Shown: piece after piece, positions 44,280 through 57,773 of the stretch | Layout: each line of letters opens with the position of its first letter | Numbering within the stretch: position 1 is the first letter of the stretch | DNA from: Callorhinus ursinus | Taxonomy: Eukaryota > Chordata > Mammalia > Carnivora > Otariidae | Assembly (NCBI RefSeq): GCF_003265705.1 | Contig: NW_020313005.1 | Location: forward strand, 14,069,788 to 14,133,787 | DNA: 64,000 bases | Reading direction: 5' to 3' | The notes under the pieces: model-generated | Seen by the model: the letters and a program-made list of their open reading frames with translations, nothing else | Told to the model about the DNA's origin: nothing | Database searches by the model: none | Translations under genes and position numbers: made by a program

Positions 44280-47200
44280 CACATATAAGTGAAACCATAT
44301 GATAATTGTCTTTCTCTGATTGACTTATTTCCATCAGCATAATACCCTCCAGTTCCATCCATGTCAGTCTAAATGGTAAGTATTCATTCTTTCTGATGGC
44401 TGAGTAATATTCCATTGTGTGTATATATATTTAAATATATTTATAAACTATACATATAAATATATATAAACATCTTCTTTATCCATTCATCTGTTGAAGG
44501 CCATCTTGGCTCCTTCCACAGTTTGGCTATTGTGGACATTGCTGTTATGAATATTTGGGTGCAAGTGCCCCTTCGGATCACTGCATTTGTATCTTTGGGG
44601 TAAATACTTAGTAGTGCGATTGCTGGATCATATGGTAGTTCTATTTTTAACTACTTTCATCCACTTTGAGTTTATCTTTGTGTATGGTGTAAGAAAATGG
44701 TCCACTTTCGTTCTTCTACATGTGTCTGTCCAATTTTCCCAGCACTATTTATTAGAGAGACTGTCATTTTTCCATTGGATATTCTTTCCTGCCTTGTCAA
44801 AGATTAGTTGACCATATTGTTGAGAGTCCATTTCTGGATTTTTTAATCTGTGTGTCTGTTTTGGTGCTAAAACCATACTGCCTTGATTATTACAGCTCTG
44901 TAATATAGCTTCAAGTCTGGCATTGTGATGCTGCGAGCTTTAGTTTATTTTTTAAACATTACTCTGCCTATTTAGGGTCTTTTAGGATTTTAGGATTATT
45001 TATTCCAGCTCTGTGAAAAATGTCAATGGTATTTTGATAGGGATTGCATTGAATGTATAGATTGCTCTGGGTAGCATAGACATTTTAACAATATTTATTC
45101 TTCCAATCCATGAGCATGAAATATTTTTCCACCTCTATGTGTTTTTCTCAATTTCTTTCATGAGTGTTAAGTAGTTTTTAGAGTACATATCCTTTACCTC
45201 TTTGATTAGGTTTATTCCTAGGTATCTAATGGTTTTTGGTGCAATTGTAAATGAGATCAATTCCTTAATTTCCCTTTCTTTGTCTTGTTGTTGGTATATA
45301 GAAATGCAACTGATTTCTGTGTATTGGTTTTGTATCCTGCCACATTGCTGAATTCCTGTATGAGTTCTAGTAATCTTGAGGTGGAATCTTTTGGGCTTTC
45401 CACATAAAGTATCATATCATATGCAAAGAGTGAGAGTTTGACTTCTTTGCCAATTTGGATGCCTTTTATTTTTGTTGTCTAATTGCTGAGATCAGGACTT
45501 CTAGTATTATGTTGAACAACAGTGGTGAGAGTGGGCACCCCTGTAGTGTTCCTGACCTTAAGGGAATAGCTCTCATTTTCCCCCCATTGAGAATGATATT
45601 TGCTGTGGGGTCTTCATAGATGGCTCTTTTTGATATTGAGGTATGTTCCTTCTACCCTTACACTGGTGAGTTTTCGTCAAGGAAGGATGCTGTATTTTGT
45701 CAAATGCTTTTTCTGCATCAATTGAGAGGATCATATGGTTCTTGTCTTTTCTTTTATTAATGTGATGTATCACGTTGATTGATTTGTGAAAGTTGAACCA
45801 CCCTTGCAGCCTAGGAATAAATCCCACTTGGTCATGGTGAATAATCCTTTTATCAAACTGTGGATCCTAATGGCTAGTATCTTGGTATTTTGGCATCCAT
45901 GTTCATCAGGGATATTGGTTTATAATTCTCTTTTTTGGTGGGGCCTTTGGCTTGGAATCAAGGTAATGCTGGCTTCATAGAATGAGTTTGGAAGTTTTCC
46001 TTTGCTTTCGGTATTTTGAAACAGCTTCAGAAGAATAGATATTAATTCTTCTCCAAATGTTCAATAGAATTCCACTGGGAAGCCAACTGGACCTGGACTT
46101 CTGTTTCTTGGGAGTTTTTTTGATGACTGCTTCACTTTCCTTGTTGGTTATGGGTCTGTTCAGGTTTTCTATTTCTTCCTGTTTCAGGTTTTGTAGTTTA
46201 TATGTTTCTAGGAATGTATCCTTTTTTTCCAGATTGTCAAATTTCTTGGCATATAGTTGCTCATAATATGTTCTTATAATTGTTTGTATTTCTTTGGTGT
46301 TGGTCATGATCTATCCTCTTTCATTCATGATTTTATTAATTCAGGTCCTTTCTCTTTTCTTTTAGGTAAGTGTGGCTAGGTGTTTATTGATCTTATTAAT
46401 TCTTTCAAAGAACAAACTTCTAGTTTCATTGATCTGTTCTACTGTTCTTCCAGTTTCTATTTCATTGATTTCTGTTCTAATCTTTATATTTTCTCTTCCC
46501 TTGCTTGGTTTAGGCTTTCTTTGTTGTTCTTTCTTGAGCTCCTTTAGGTGTAAGACTAGGTTGTGTATTTGAGACTTTTCTTCTTGTTTCTTGAGAAGGG
46601 GTTGCATTTGCTTCCCTCTTAGGACTGCCTTTGCTGCATCCTCAAGGTTTTGAACAGCAGTGTTTTCATTTTCATTTGTTTCCATGATTTTTTAAAATTC
46701 TTCCTTAATTTCCTAATTGACCCATCCATTCTATTTTTTAATGAAGTTTTTTATTTTAATTCCAGTATGTTTAACATTCAGTGTTATATTCGTTTCTGGT
46801 GTACAGTATAAAGTGGCTCAACAATTCTATACAATACTCAGTGCTCATCATGACAAGTCTTGAATCTCTCAAATAGCAGCAGTGTCAAGATTCCCATTCA
46901 TTCTTTAGTAGGATGCTCTTTAACTTCCAAGTGTTTGAGTTCCTTCCAAATTTCCTCTCGTGATTGAGTTCAAGTTTCAAAGCATTGTCATCTGAAAACA
47001 GGAAAAGAATGATCCCATTCTTTTAGTATTGGCTGAGACCTGATTTGTGACCCAGTATGTGATCTATTCTGAAGAATATTCCATGGGCGCTTGAGAAGAA
47101 TGTGTATTCTTTTGCATGAGGATGGAATGCTCTGTGTAAATCTGTGAAGTTCATCTGGTCCAGTGTGTCATTCAAAGGCCTTGTTTCCTTGTTGATCTTC

Positions 47201-47663
47201 TGCTTAGATGATCTGTCCAGAGCTATGAGTTGGGCATTAAATTCCCCTACTATTATCATATTATTATCAATATGTTTCTTTAATTTGGTTATTAAATTGT
47301 TGATATAACTGGCAGCTCCCAAGTAAAGAGCATAAATATTCATACTTGTTAGATCTTCTTGTTGGATAGACCCTTTAAATATCATATACTGTCCCTCTTC
47401 ATCCCTTACTACAGTCGTCAGTTTAAAATCTAATGTGTCTGATATAAGGATTATTACCCCAGCTTTCTTTTGCTGTCCATTAGCATGATAAAAGTTCTCC
47501 ACTCCCTCACTTTTAATCTGGAGAAGTCTTTAGGTCTAAAATGAGTCTTTTGTAGACAGCATATGAATGGGTCTTGCTTTTTCATCCAATCTGATACACT
47601 GTGTCTTTTAATTGGAGCATTTAGCCCATTTACATTCAGAGTAACTGTGGAATTTAGTGCCAT
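44280..47663 (-). pseudogene. L1-G ORF2 remnant
   Basis: Start [20 protein letters not shown] at 47663. Endonuclease pieces at 47023-47502 ([19 protein letters not shown]), RT entry at 45975-46307, [11 protein letters not shown] at 45573-45827, the C-terminal part deleted at about 44653, and the end near 44280. Many frameshifts. Its exact stop is uncertain. Confidence 0.82.
46721..46904 (-). mobile_element. L1-J, short L1 3'-end insertion in L1-G ORF2, with TSDs
   Basis: The body 46733-46892 (tttaatgaagttttttattt, ttccagtatgtttaacattc, caacaattctatacaatact) is an antisense L1 3' end from another, older-type subfamily. It is flanked by cccatccattct (46721-46732) and cccattcattct (46893-46904), a TSD with one mismatch. 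Confidence 0.82.
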
Positions 47664-47744
47664 TGTATTACCTGTAAAGTCCCTGTTTCTGTAGATTGTC
47701 TCTTTTCCTTTCTGGTATATGTTACTTTTGGGTTCTCTCTTTGC

Positions 47745-48612
47745 TTACAAGATCCCCTTTAATATTTCTTGCAGGGCTGGTTTGGTTATCACAAATTCTT
47801 TAGTTGCTGTTTTTCCTGAAAGCTCTTTATCTCTCTTTCCATTCTGATTGACAGCTTTGCTGGATAAAATATTCTTGGCTGCATGTTTTTCTCATTTAAG
47901 ACCCTGAATATGTCATTCCAGCCCTTTCTGGCCTGCCAGGTCTCTGTGATTAGGTCTGCTCCCAGTCTAATGTTCCTATCCCTGTAGTTTAAGGAGTTCT
48001 CATCTCAAGCTGCTTTCAGGATTTTCTCTTAATTTCAGAATTAACATGTTGGGGCCTTGATCTATTTTTATTGATTTTGGGGTTGTTCTCTCTACCTCTT
48101 GGGCTTGAATACCTGTTTTTTTACCTAGATTAGGGAAGCTCTCAGCTATGGATTTGCTCAAAATACCTATGGCCCCCTCTCTCTTTTTCTTTTTCCTCTG
48201 GGGCCTCAATAATTCTAATATAGTTTCCCCTTATGGTATCACTGATTTTTTGAAGCCTCCCCTCATGGTCCATTGATTGTTTTTCTCTCTTTTCCTCAGC
48301 TTCTTTCCTTTCCATCATCTTGTCTTCTATGTCACTGACTCTTCTGCTTCATTTACCCTAGTTGTTAGAACATCCAATTTAGACTGCATCTCAGTTAAAG
48401 TATTCTTAATTTTGGCCTGATTAGATTTTATTTTTGCACTAAAAGATTATCTAGTGTCTTTTATGCTTTTTTTTGAGCCCAGCTATTAACTTTATAAGTG
48501 TTATCCTGAATTTCAGCTCTGACATTTTACTTATATCCCAACTGATTAGATCTGTGGCAGAGAGTATTACTTCTTGTTCTTTCTTTTGTTTTGAATTCCT
48601 CCTTCTATTCAT
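47745..48612 (-). pseudogene. L1-G ORF1 remnant
   Basis: Start region at 48612 (MNRRRNSKQKKEQEVILSATDL), coiled-coil part broken near 48440, C-terminal domain near 47760-47960. Frameshifted throughout. Confidence 0.8.
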
Positions 48613-50140
48613 TTTTCCCACAGAAGAATGGATTAATGAGAGAATAAAATAAAAAAATATCAACCATGACCCAAGGGAAATACACACTAGACAAATCCGA
48701 AAACATCAGAAACCAAAAAAGAAAAGAGAAAGAAAAAAAATAGAAAATAGAAAAAAAGGGAAGAGAGAAAATACAATCTTGCAGGTGGACAAAACAGAGT
48801 GATCCACTTGGTCCTGAGTATTTTTTGATCTGTTAGAAGACACTACAATTTTCTTTACAAAATTGTAAAGAAAACAAAACATATATATAGAAAAATAAAA
48901 TTGAATAGAGAGACAGGAAGCCACAAATGAATATATCTTTAAAATTTAAATGTAAAATGAAAACACGACTTAAAAACAAAGAGTTAATAGAATAAGAAAG
49001 TAGTTGAAAAGAAAAAAAGAAAAAAAAGGAAAATTTTAAACTGAAAGATAAAAGAATTATGAGAGAAAACCTCAAATTCTATATACTATTTTCCCCTAGT
49101 GCTGGAGTTTTGCAGTTCTTCATGCTTAGTAAACTTGGTATTCCCTTGATGTTACAGTTGGTCTTCTGGGGGAGGGGCCTGCTCTGCTAATTTTCAGGTC
49201 TTTGCCTGGGTGGAGTTGCACCACCCCTTGTTAGTGGGCCAGGCAGTGTAAACTGCTTCGGGTTCTTCTACATGTTTTTTTTTTTTTTTCTTCCCCTGAA
49301 GGCTTGCTGTGCCACTTCAGAGGATGAAAATAAAAATGTCCACACCCCAATCTCCAGCCCTAGAGCTGAAATATCGTGGTCCCCTCTCTTTAGTAAACCC
49401 TCAAGGAAAAGCAATCTTCACTTTCGTGTGCATCAAACTGTTCAGACTCCTGCAGTGTGCACTTATGCCAATCCTCCCAGGGGAGGGAGGAGAGTGCCTC
49501 AGGCCTGCCACTGGAGGGCCCCCACACAGAGAGTGGTCATCCAGTCATGCATGTGCACACACACCACCCCTCTGGGGGAAGGAGGAGGATCTCCATTTCT
49601 GCCATTTGTATGACCCCTTCATGGAGAGCAGTCACCCACTCTGCCATGGTTCCCAGTTTATGGCAAACCAATTTGAGGGCCCACTCCCAGGCTTGCTGAC
49701 TGTAGCTGGTTTCCCCACTCCAATGCTTGGGGACTCTGCCACCTCAGGCACCCCCATTCTTTTTGTGACCCCAGGAATCCTGAGACCACACTGTCCCACC
49801 TAGGATTCTGTACCACTTTGCCACCTGAGCACCCTTCAGGCAAGGATGTCTTTCACTGGAACAGACTTCTAAAAGTTCTGATTTTTTATATTGTTTTCGG
49901 TAGCCAACTTACAGAGGTTCTTTCCCCCTGCCGCTGTTTATCTTCTATTATAACTCCTCTGCCTCACTTCCCACACCTCCTACCTTGCAAAAGTGTTTGC
50001 TTTTCTATTTGTAGAATTCCAGCAATTTTACATCTCAGGTTGAATTCATAGGTGTTCAGAATGACTTAATAGTTATCTAGATAAATTCAAGGGACCAGAT
50101 GAAATGAGATCCCCTACTCTTCCACCATCTTGCCTTCCTC
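48613..50140 (-). promoter_or_regulatory. L1-G 5' UTR
   Basis: Has a single copy of the AT-rich unit (gtattttttgatctgttaga, about 48820-49010), followed by a GC-richer distal part and a YY1-like site near 50126-50133. The single unit suggests that the A/B duplication seen in L1-B/C/E arose later. Confidence 0.68.
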
Positions 50141-52915
50141 TAGTCCTCATGCCCTTCTCTGAGCATTTGCCAGACCTCTGTGAATAGGCTCAGGATCTAA
50201 ACTTCATATCTTCCACTTTCTTCTCAGTGGTGGCAGCATTAACATTCTGCCACAATTCAATTTTATGGAGGGGCTGCATTCTTGCTCCTGGAAGAAGGCT
50301 GTTTCAGCATCAGGTCAAAGTAGGAAATGAGTCTCTGGTTTAAGAATTGCCAGAGAATGGAACAATCTAGTATTTGTCAGTAGATTAATGGATTAAAGTC
50401 TCACTTAAATAGTCTCACTACAAAAAAAGTTAATGATGCAACATGATGGAGGTGTTAGCTAACATTATGTTAGTAATCATTTGTAATGCATAAATCTATC
50501 AAATCAACACCTTAAACATATACAATATTATATGTCAATTTAGTCTCTATAAACCTGGAGAAAAAATTGTCAGGGCACCCAGACTGCATAGAAAGAAGCT
50601 TGATGGTATGACAGACATGTCAAGAACAATGGAGAATTTTCACTTGACCTCACTCTAAACACCCAACTTGGCCACAGGGTCCAGGAAATGAGCAGAGGAT
50701 GGGGGGACATCATCAAACCAGTTCCACCTGAGCCAAAGGCCTTCCATCCCTTACACCCAAGACCCCACCCACTCTCAGGCTGTTCTCTCTTCTCAGATCT
50801 CAGCTTTGACACAACTCCGTGTCTTCATTCTCTCCTCCTCTTTTCTTTTGCAGGCTCTCTCACTTATGTAAATTTCTGTATTTCCTGAGATGATTTTTCT
50901 TTTTACCTTTGGATTTTCTATTGCTTTTCTTTTATTAGACACCTTTTTTCCCTTCTCTTCTCTTTTGTTTTGTTTTGTTTTGTTTTTATTCCCCCTATTC
51001 TCTCATAACTCTGTTTTACCCTTTCTTTCCTTTCCTTTCTCAGGTTCTTTATCTCTTGCTTTTGCTCTTTATCTCTCTCTCTCTTTTTAATTTTCTTCTC
51101 TGCCACCTTTATTTATCATCTTTCTCTTCTTCTTTCATTTCTTAATTCTCTCTTTCCCTGGGACTTCTTTCTGGTATTTTCCTCTTTCCCTCTTCCTACC
51201 CCCAGCTCACTTCTTTCATCTGAACACCTGTGTTCACCAATAACCAGTTTGGAAACAACTTTGAACCCCAGAAGTTCAGGCATGTCTTAAAGGAATCCAA
51301 CTATAATGGAAAGAGAATCAACATAGTAAAAATGATTTGGTCACCTTATAATTTTGGTTTCTCATACTCACCTGAATCTCTGTCCACACATGCTCCTCAG
51401 TGCTTTCAGGAGCCTCAATTTATTTACTTCCCTGAAAAGAAAATAGAAAAGCTGAAGCCATCAGTACTAATCTTCCCATGGGCAAAAGTTGGCAGTTCCT
51501 GTGTTTGCTCAGGCCTGCTTGTCCTGCTGCAACAAATATTCCTGATAGGACATTATAGAGAGGAGGATCTCATTCTCTGCAGGGATTCCTGGAGTCACAT
51601 GTCCTTGGAGCTGGCAGATGTATGTGACATTTATTTGGAGCAATCACAAGATGCTCTTCTACCCATTCTTGGTAAAGAGTCATATGTCTTATAGGAAGCC
51701 CAGTCACTTTTGCTCATTGGATAATTTAGTGGGGTAACCATGAAGACAACTATCGGATGGTGAAAGCAATGCTGGAGAGCAGTCTGGGAGGCAATGGAGA
51801 TACAGCATCACTAGAGCCTATTGAAGGATAATTGTATAAGGCATTGAGAGGTCAAGCTGGTGGGTTGAAGAATGGCCTTGGTTCCCGTGGGTAGACTTTC
51901 TTGAAGAATCTCTCCTCCAAGAATGTAGGTGGTCCAGATATAGGAATTTACAACTCAAGATTTCTGATTACCAGTATGGTTCTATCCTCAGAATAGCTTG
52001 AAGAGTATAGTGTGGACCCAGATCTATGTACTATTCACTGCATATTGAATTGTATGCCTTTCTTCTTCACTAGATTATGACGGAATTTGGGGGTAAGGAC
52101 TTGATTATATACTCTCCCCTCAACCAATATTTCACATGGTTCTTTGAATATAGTAGGGCTCCAAAAATATGTTGACCCTTACTTCATGAAATATCAGCAA
52201 TGTTGGCCTTATTCATTTTGACTCTCCATTGGCCCCAGTGAGGGCCCAGAGGGACCCTCATCCAGCTCTTCATTTGGTGGGCACTGGGCATCTTAGCCCT
52301 GTTTTACCCTTCAACAGGGTTGCACTGGGAACATGAAGTTCTTTTCCATTTTCATTATACTAGGTCACCAAGGAGACAGATTAAATTCATGCTAACATTT
52401 ATACAAAGGGACTTTTGCTTTCCCCACATCCAGGAAGAACTCTTGGTTGAAAAAAGTTTTTCTCCCCTATGGCCCTTTTGGTCTGGTTACTTAGAAGACC
52501 AACTCAGCTCTTCCTTTGCTAGGACAAAATAACCTCTAGTTCCTATGCTTGTCCAAAAGTACCCTTTATCTGGGCAGGGGCTAGGCTGAAGCCAGAAAAG
52601 GTGGGTACACTAGACCAGGATTGATGTCTCAGAGTCCATAGACATGCTTCTAAATGGTGGGTTGATTTGTCAGGTCTTAACCATTCTTACATGGACTATT
52701 TTCTGAGAAGATATCAGTTGATGTCCTGGGAAAGAGACCGGAGAAACTTTTTGGAGCACTAGTCAGCAGGACCCAGTTCCCCTTGTTGGCAGTAGGAGTG
52801 CAAATAGTTTAGTGTGGGGCCCTCAGCTTTAGGTTGGCCAGGCCAGGAGGTGCCACTATCCCTGCTAAGAGACCAGATGCAGCCTGAGAGTAACCAACCT
52901 TTCCCAACTTTTTTC
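50141..52915. other. Intergenic, no gene recognised
   Basis: 50430-50560 resembles the 3' end of an ancient L1 (gttagctaacattatgttag, atcaacaccttaaacatata). 50780-51230 is strongly pyrimidine-rich with (TTTTG)n at 50955-50985. The 154-codon frame at 51230-51694 is the longest non-L1 frame here with an ATG start, but it resembles no family I know and has no visible splice or promoter context. I treat it as chance. Confidence 0.45.
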
Positions 52916-52943
52916 CTCCTCTCCTCCCTCCTTTCCTTCTTTT

Positions 52944-53060
52944 CTTCCTTCCTTCCTTCCTTCCTTCCTTCCTTCCTTCCTTCCTTCCTTNNNNNNNNNN
53001 CTTCCTTCCTTCCTTCCTTCCTTCCTTCCTTCCTTCCTTCCTTCCTTCCTCCTTCTTTCC
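52944..53060. repeat. (TTCC)n microsatellite with 10-N gap
   Basis: About 115 bp of ttcc repeats with N at 52991-53000. The gap lies inside the repeat, so the true length is unknown. Confidence 0.97.
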
Positions 53061-53134
53061 TTCCTTACATTCATCTGAATACCTGCCAGGAGCTATAAGT
53101 TATGCCAGGTTCTGGTGCTATAGCACTATTTTTT

Positions 53135-53290
53135 AATTCTTGCTGACCTGGTCTTGAATCCTCACACTTCTATTTATTAGCTTTATCACCTTGTAAAACA
53201 TAGTTATTCTAGATCTTAGTTTGCTTAAATGTAGAAAGGGTTTAATTACACTTATTTTATATATAATGTTCTAAGAATTAATAGATACAA
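53135..53290 (+). mobile_element. Probable MIR fragment
   Basis: ctggtcttgaatcctcacac, tattagctttatcaccttgt and tagtttgcttaaatgtagaa follow MIR in sense with strong divergence. Confidence 0.55.
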
Positions 53291-54170
53291 TAAACAAAAA
53301 GCTATTGTAACAATGTCCATAAGAAACAAGAATATGGAAAAAAAATCATCATTGTGTTCTAGATGGTTCCTGCCCTAGGCCAGTGTGCAGCTTCCTGAGA
53401 CTGTGGCTCTCAGAAATAAGTAAGGGACAATAGCCAAGATTTGGACTCACAAGCCATTCAGTCCCCCATCCCAAGTGTCCTAAAGGAAGGGGATTTTATC
53501 TTCCAAATTCCTACCTCTCCTGCTTCAGGTCCCTTTTAGGTTGAAATGGCAGTGAGGTGATAAATTGTCTCATAGCTTACTATTTCCTTTTCTCTCAAGA
53601 GAAGCAGCTGTTATATAAAAGATCATGTAGAATTATTTGGAAACTTTTTATCAGCTGGAATCCATCATTCTGGTGCTGAAGAATGGATCCAGCCAAGCAG
53701 CGGGTATTTGTTGTTGTTCTTTGAAGAATGGGTGAGGTTATCAAGTGGGAATACATGTGATTGTACTATGCTGGCAAGCTCCACTCTTTTGTAGTTGTCA
53801 CATCTTCTTCCTTTAAGAGCATTTCATGGAGCCAACTGATGTTGCTTAAGAGACATCATTGGCACCATGGCTGATAGAGACACTTTTCTTCTACCAAGAG
53901 CTTGGTTCTCTTCAGACAAGTTAACAAAGAGCCAGAGGAATGAGAAGTGAAGAGTCAGACCCGTGTCTAGAGTGTGGCCATCATCAAGAGGGGAATCAAA
54001 GGCAAAAAAGAAGAGAAATTGGGTAAAGAAGACCAGGCTCTACTGCTTCCAAATATTAACATTTTTTTTTTTTTGTAGAGGAACAGGATGCTATTCATAT
54101 GGAAACACATGCTCTGGATTTTAGAGCAGCACACCCCTCCCTATCACTCTTCATTTCCCCTTTCCTGCTC
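53291..54170. other. Intergenic, no gene recognised
   Basis: Unique-looking sequence with an internal T run at about 54062-54074. No convincing frame or repeat. Confidence 0.45.
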
Positions 54171-54173
<3 letters not shown>

Positions 54174-54221
<48 letters not shown>

Positions 54222-54520
54222 TTTCATACACAGGAAGAGACATACTACATACACAAACATACATTGAGACACACATGCACATATACATAAATACCACACA
54301 CAAAAACACATGCAGACACAGACACACTCAGACACAAATGCACACACAACACACACACACAGGCACATAACACATAAAAACACATATGGAGACCCACATA
54401 TACACAAACACACACCACACACACAATCACTCACAAAAACACACACAGACATAGATATACACATACTTGTACAGACACATTCAGAGCCACACATACAGAC
54501 ACCACACACTTACACACAGA
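54174..54520. repeat. (CA)n microsatellite with long degenerate CA-rich flank
   Basis: Perfect (AC)n at about 54174-54217, then roughly 300 bp of imperfect cacaca/acataca sequence. Frames translating to Thr-His or Cys-Val repeats in this block are artefacts of the repeat. Confidence 0.96.
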
Positions 54521-54784
54521 TACTAAGCATAGATTTGATTCAGCAAACAAGGAGACATTTAATAAATAAGCATGAACTATAAATCAAACACTGAGAAGAG
54601 CTGTGGGGATGCATAGCTGAGTGAGGAATTGTTCCTGTTTGCAAGGTTTTTAAAATGAACAGTATAGATAAAAACACAGGTAACTGACAAGCAAAGTGGT
54701 ATTGATGTTAAAACTGAAGCTTGGAAGGATTCCAGAGATGAAAAATATGTTTGGAACAGGCTTCAGGAGAATAGTCTCAGTCAG

Positions 54785-54905
54785 TAACTCACCATGAAGC
54801 TTTGGGACATTCACTTGCCTTTTCATTGTTGTTTTCTCATCTGTAAAATGAAGACAAAGAAACCTGCCTCAGAAGATGGTGTAAAGGAGCAAATAAAAAT
54901 ATTAC
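54785..54905 (+). mobile_element. MIR SINE fragment
   Basis: ttgggacattcacttgcctt, gttttctcatctgtaaaatg and aagacaaagaaacctgcctc match MIR in sense. Confidence 0.8.
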
Positions 54906-56924
54906 CCCTGAAGGATATGCAAAGTAAAGGACTATTAAGATAACATCTTGTAGGATTCTCAGGGAGATTATATGTATGTGTGTGTCTGTGTATGTGCACA
55001 ATAGAAGAGGGTGTAACCAGATTAACTCTGAAAAGTGCCAAGTGAAATTTCAACAAAGATAAGGCCCTCTGGAAAAGAGAGTAATATGAAGGAAATCAGG
55101 TGGGAAAGTGCGGCCCACTCAGAGAGCAACAAGTTGGAGAGGTGTGCAGGGCATTCATGGGGCAGCAGGGAGATGGATCTGGAAAGCTGGCTGGGAATAG
55201 ACAGTGGAGACCTAGAATGTCCAGCTAAGAAAACCAGACTTTACCCTATAACCTGGTTAGAGAAATTTGGGTAGAAGCCCCAAACTGGCAGTGTGTTACC
55301 TGAGTTCAACAAAGACATGTTTCATTTTCCCTGATGGTGGCACTTCTCTCTAAGGGATCATTAACCTTGGTATGTTCATCTGTAAAATAAAGGCAATAAC
55401 TGCTAGATGACTCAGGGTTCCTTCCATATAGTAATTTTAGCATTCCATTCAGCTGTCTTCATGATGAAACCAGCAGGCTTGCTTCTGCCCTCTCAATGGG
55501 GAATGCAAGTTTTAGGTCCACCCATTTATAAGCCCATGATAAAACATTTCTGAGAGAGAGAGATTCCAATGATCCCACACTTTGTATGCTTTCTGAGCAT
55601 GGCTCACCCAAAAGACATTTTATAAAGACAGATTGCCTGCAGAAGTCCTAGACAGGACTCCCATTCCTCCTCAAGAGGAGGGTTCAGTTTCTTTGTCTAC
55701 ATTCTCATCCAGTACCCTCTCCTTCAGACATCCCTTAGACACAGGGCATGGTAAAGCTCATTCACCTGATACAGGCAAAAAGACCAAGTTGCAGAGATAA
55801 GAATAGTTTATATTTGCAGAACACTTTATATATTTTTACTAATTTTTCAAGATAAATTGTGCAATACTGAGACAAACAAATAGGCATATGAATAATGCAC
55901 CTATGCACATAAGTTAAGAAACAAATGTTGCCAGTTAAAACTCTCATCATCACCTCTTCCAGATCTCTCCCCCATTCTTCTCCCCTAGTTAACTAGGATC
56001 CTGCCCTCAAATGGTTTCATACATCATGTGATATATTGCATAATTTTTCATATTTTGTAACCTTATGGAATGATATTATACTGGGTGTATTCATCTGCTA
56101 TTTCCTTTTCTCATTTCACATTGCTTCGATATTACCTATGTTGACAAATGTTTGATTAATTTTTGCTGTCATAAAACTTTCCACTAATGTGTTCTGAAGA
56201 AAAGATTCATGGCAGCTGTACTCTCAGTTTCAAAGGGGGAAAAAAAACACTTTATTGATTTATAAAAATCTAATAGAAACAGAAAGAAAAAAAAAGAAAT
56301 CTGTGTATAGATGAGGGCAATTGTAAGCAAGCAGTAAAGGAGAATAAGAGTTACATCAAATCAGGTACTTACAATATCCAACCTCATTAACTGAAGATGC
56401 CCCTTGGAGACAGCCAGGCTGCAGTCCTGATTGAGAAGCCTGGGTAGAGCATCCTCCCATCAGGTGAGACTTCCAACTGACCATCCCATAAGGGCTCTAT
56501 TTATAGGTCAAATGACAGAGCTTGAAGTTAAGTGTTTGCTTGCCTACTGTAGTTTGGAGCAAGTTGCCCTCCTATGTTATCATTTACATATTGAAGGAGC
56601 CTGGACTAGGTGTGTTTGCTATAGTAGAATCCGCGGGGGTCAGCCCAACCTAGAGCCAGAGGGGAAGCAAGGCAAAATTTATAGCTCTTGGCATCTAATC
56701 CAGAAGGGTCAGTTCTGACCTGGAGGCCAGCTAATGTTAACTAACCAGGCTCCCAAGGTCACTTATGCAGCATTAGTCTCACAAACATTTTTTAGCCTGC
56801 CTGTGTACATGAAGGTAGGGGTGGTTTGTTATGCAGGACAAAGCACAGAAACCTCCATCCACACAATATGTAATGAATATACCATACCTTATTATTTAAT
56901 GTTATTGGACATTTAAATTGAATT
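54906..56924. other. Intergenic, no gene recognised
   Basis: 55360-55440 is a weak MIR (tatgttcatctgtaaaataa). 55970-56180 resembles a very old LINE fragment in antisense. 56220-56720 begins with an A-rich tract and may be an LTR remnant, family not assigned. No gene. Confidence 0.4.
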
Positions 56925-57145
56925 TTCATCAACACTGTTGATGGCAGTATAAAAAAGATCTTTGGGGAACAATTAGGTAATGCCTAGTTAATCTGAAAAT
57001 AAGTTATCCTTGGACCCATCATTTTTGCTCCAAAGAATATACCTGAAAGAAATCTTACATATAAACTAATACTTACCAACAAAACATCACCTTTTCATGT
57101 GCTTATCTATTTAGTATACTCACCAACACTTTTTATCCCCAATTT
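56925..57145 (+). mobile_element. Probable ancient L1 fragment
   Basis: aacactgttgatggcagtat, ggacccatcatttttgctcc and aagaatatacctgaaagaaa follow the old-L1 ORF2 C-terminal region in sense. Strongly diverged. Confidence 0.5.
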
Positions 57146-57158
57146 GTATATAAGAATA

Positions 57159-57773
57159 TTGAAGCTGAAAATAGAGCTACCCTTCAACCCAGCAATTGCA
57201 CTATTGGGTATTTACCCTAAAGATACAAAGGTAGTGATCTGAAGGGGCACATGCACCCCAATGTTGATAGCAGCAATGTCCACAATAGCCAAACTATGCA
57301 AAGAGCCTAGATGTCCATCAAGAGATTAATGGATAAAGAAGATGTGGTATATATATACAATAGAATATTAGGCAGCCATCAAAAAAATGAAATCTTGCCC
57401 TTTGCAATGACTTGGATGGAACTAGAGGGTATTATGCTAAGCAAAATAAATCAATCAGAGAAAGACCAGTATCATATGATCTCACTGATATGAATAATTT
57501 GAGAAACAAGACAGAGGATCATAGGGGAAGGGAGGGAAAAATGAAACAAGATGAAACCAGAGAGGGAGACAAACCATAAGGGACTCTTAATCTCAGGAAA
57601 CAAACTGAAGTTTGCTGGAGTGGAGGGGGTTGGGAGGGATGGAATTGCTGGGTGATGGACATTGGGAAGGGTATGTACTACAGTGAGCTCTTTGAATTGT
57701 TTAAGACTGATGAATCACAGACCTGTACCCCTGAAACAAATAATACATTATATGTTAATAATAATAATAAAAA
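57159..57773 (+). mobile_element. L1-H, 5'-truncated L1
   Basis: About 0.6 kb: the last ~110 codons of ORF2 (readable at 57311-57493, ending MISLI), the G-rich 3' UTR and a (TAA)n/A-rich tail. Short TSD aagaata at 57152-57158 and 57774-57780. Moderately young. Confidence 0.9.

Larger units (their letters stand above)
43998..50140 (-). mobile_element. L1-G, older full-length L1 with internal deletion and nested insert
   Basis: Antisense A-tail near 44000, 3' UTR, ORF2, ORF1 and a 5' UTR ending near 50140 (minus-strand start near ggaaggcaagatggtgga). About 0.6 kb of ORF2 is missing at 44653/44654 compared with L1-C (the stretch equivalent to 4950-5545). A short L1 3'-end piece is inserted at 46733-46892. 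Diverged from B/C/E/F, closer in age to L1-A or L1-D. No clear TSD found. Confidence 0.88.

Noticed and set aside
51230..51694. 154-codon ATG-started frame outside any identified L1
   Set aside because: No recognisable domain, signal or homologous family, no splice or promoter context, and length is within chance for a 64-kb window.
54144..54582. Frames encoding Cys/Val-rich or Thr/His-rich repeats
   Set aside because: They are translations of a CA microsatellite and its degenerate flank.
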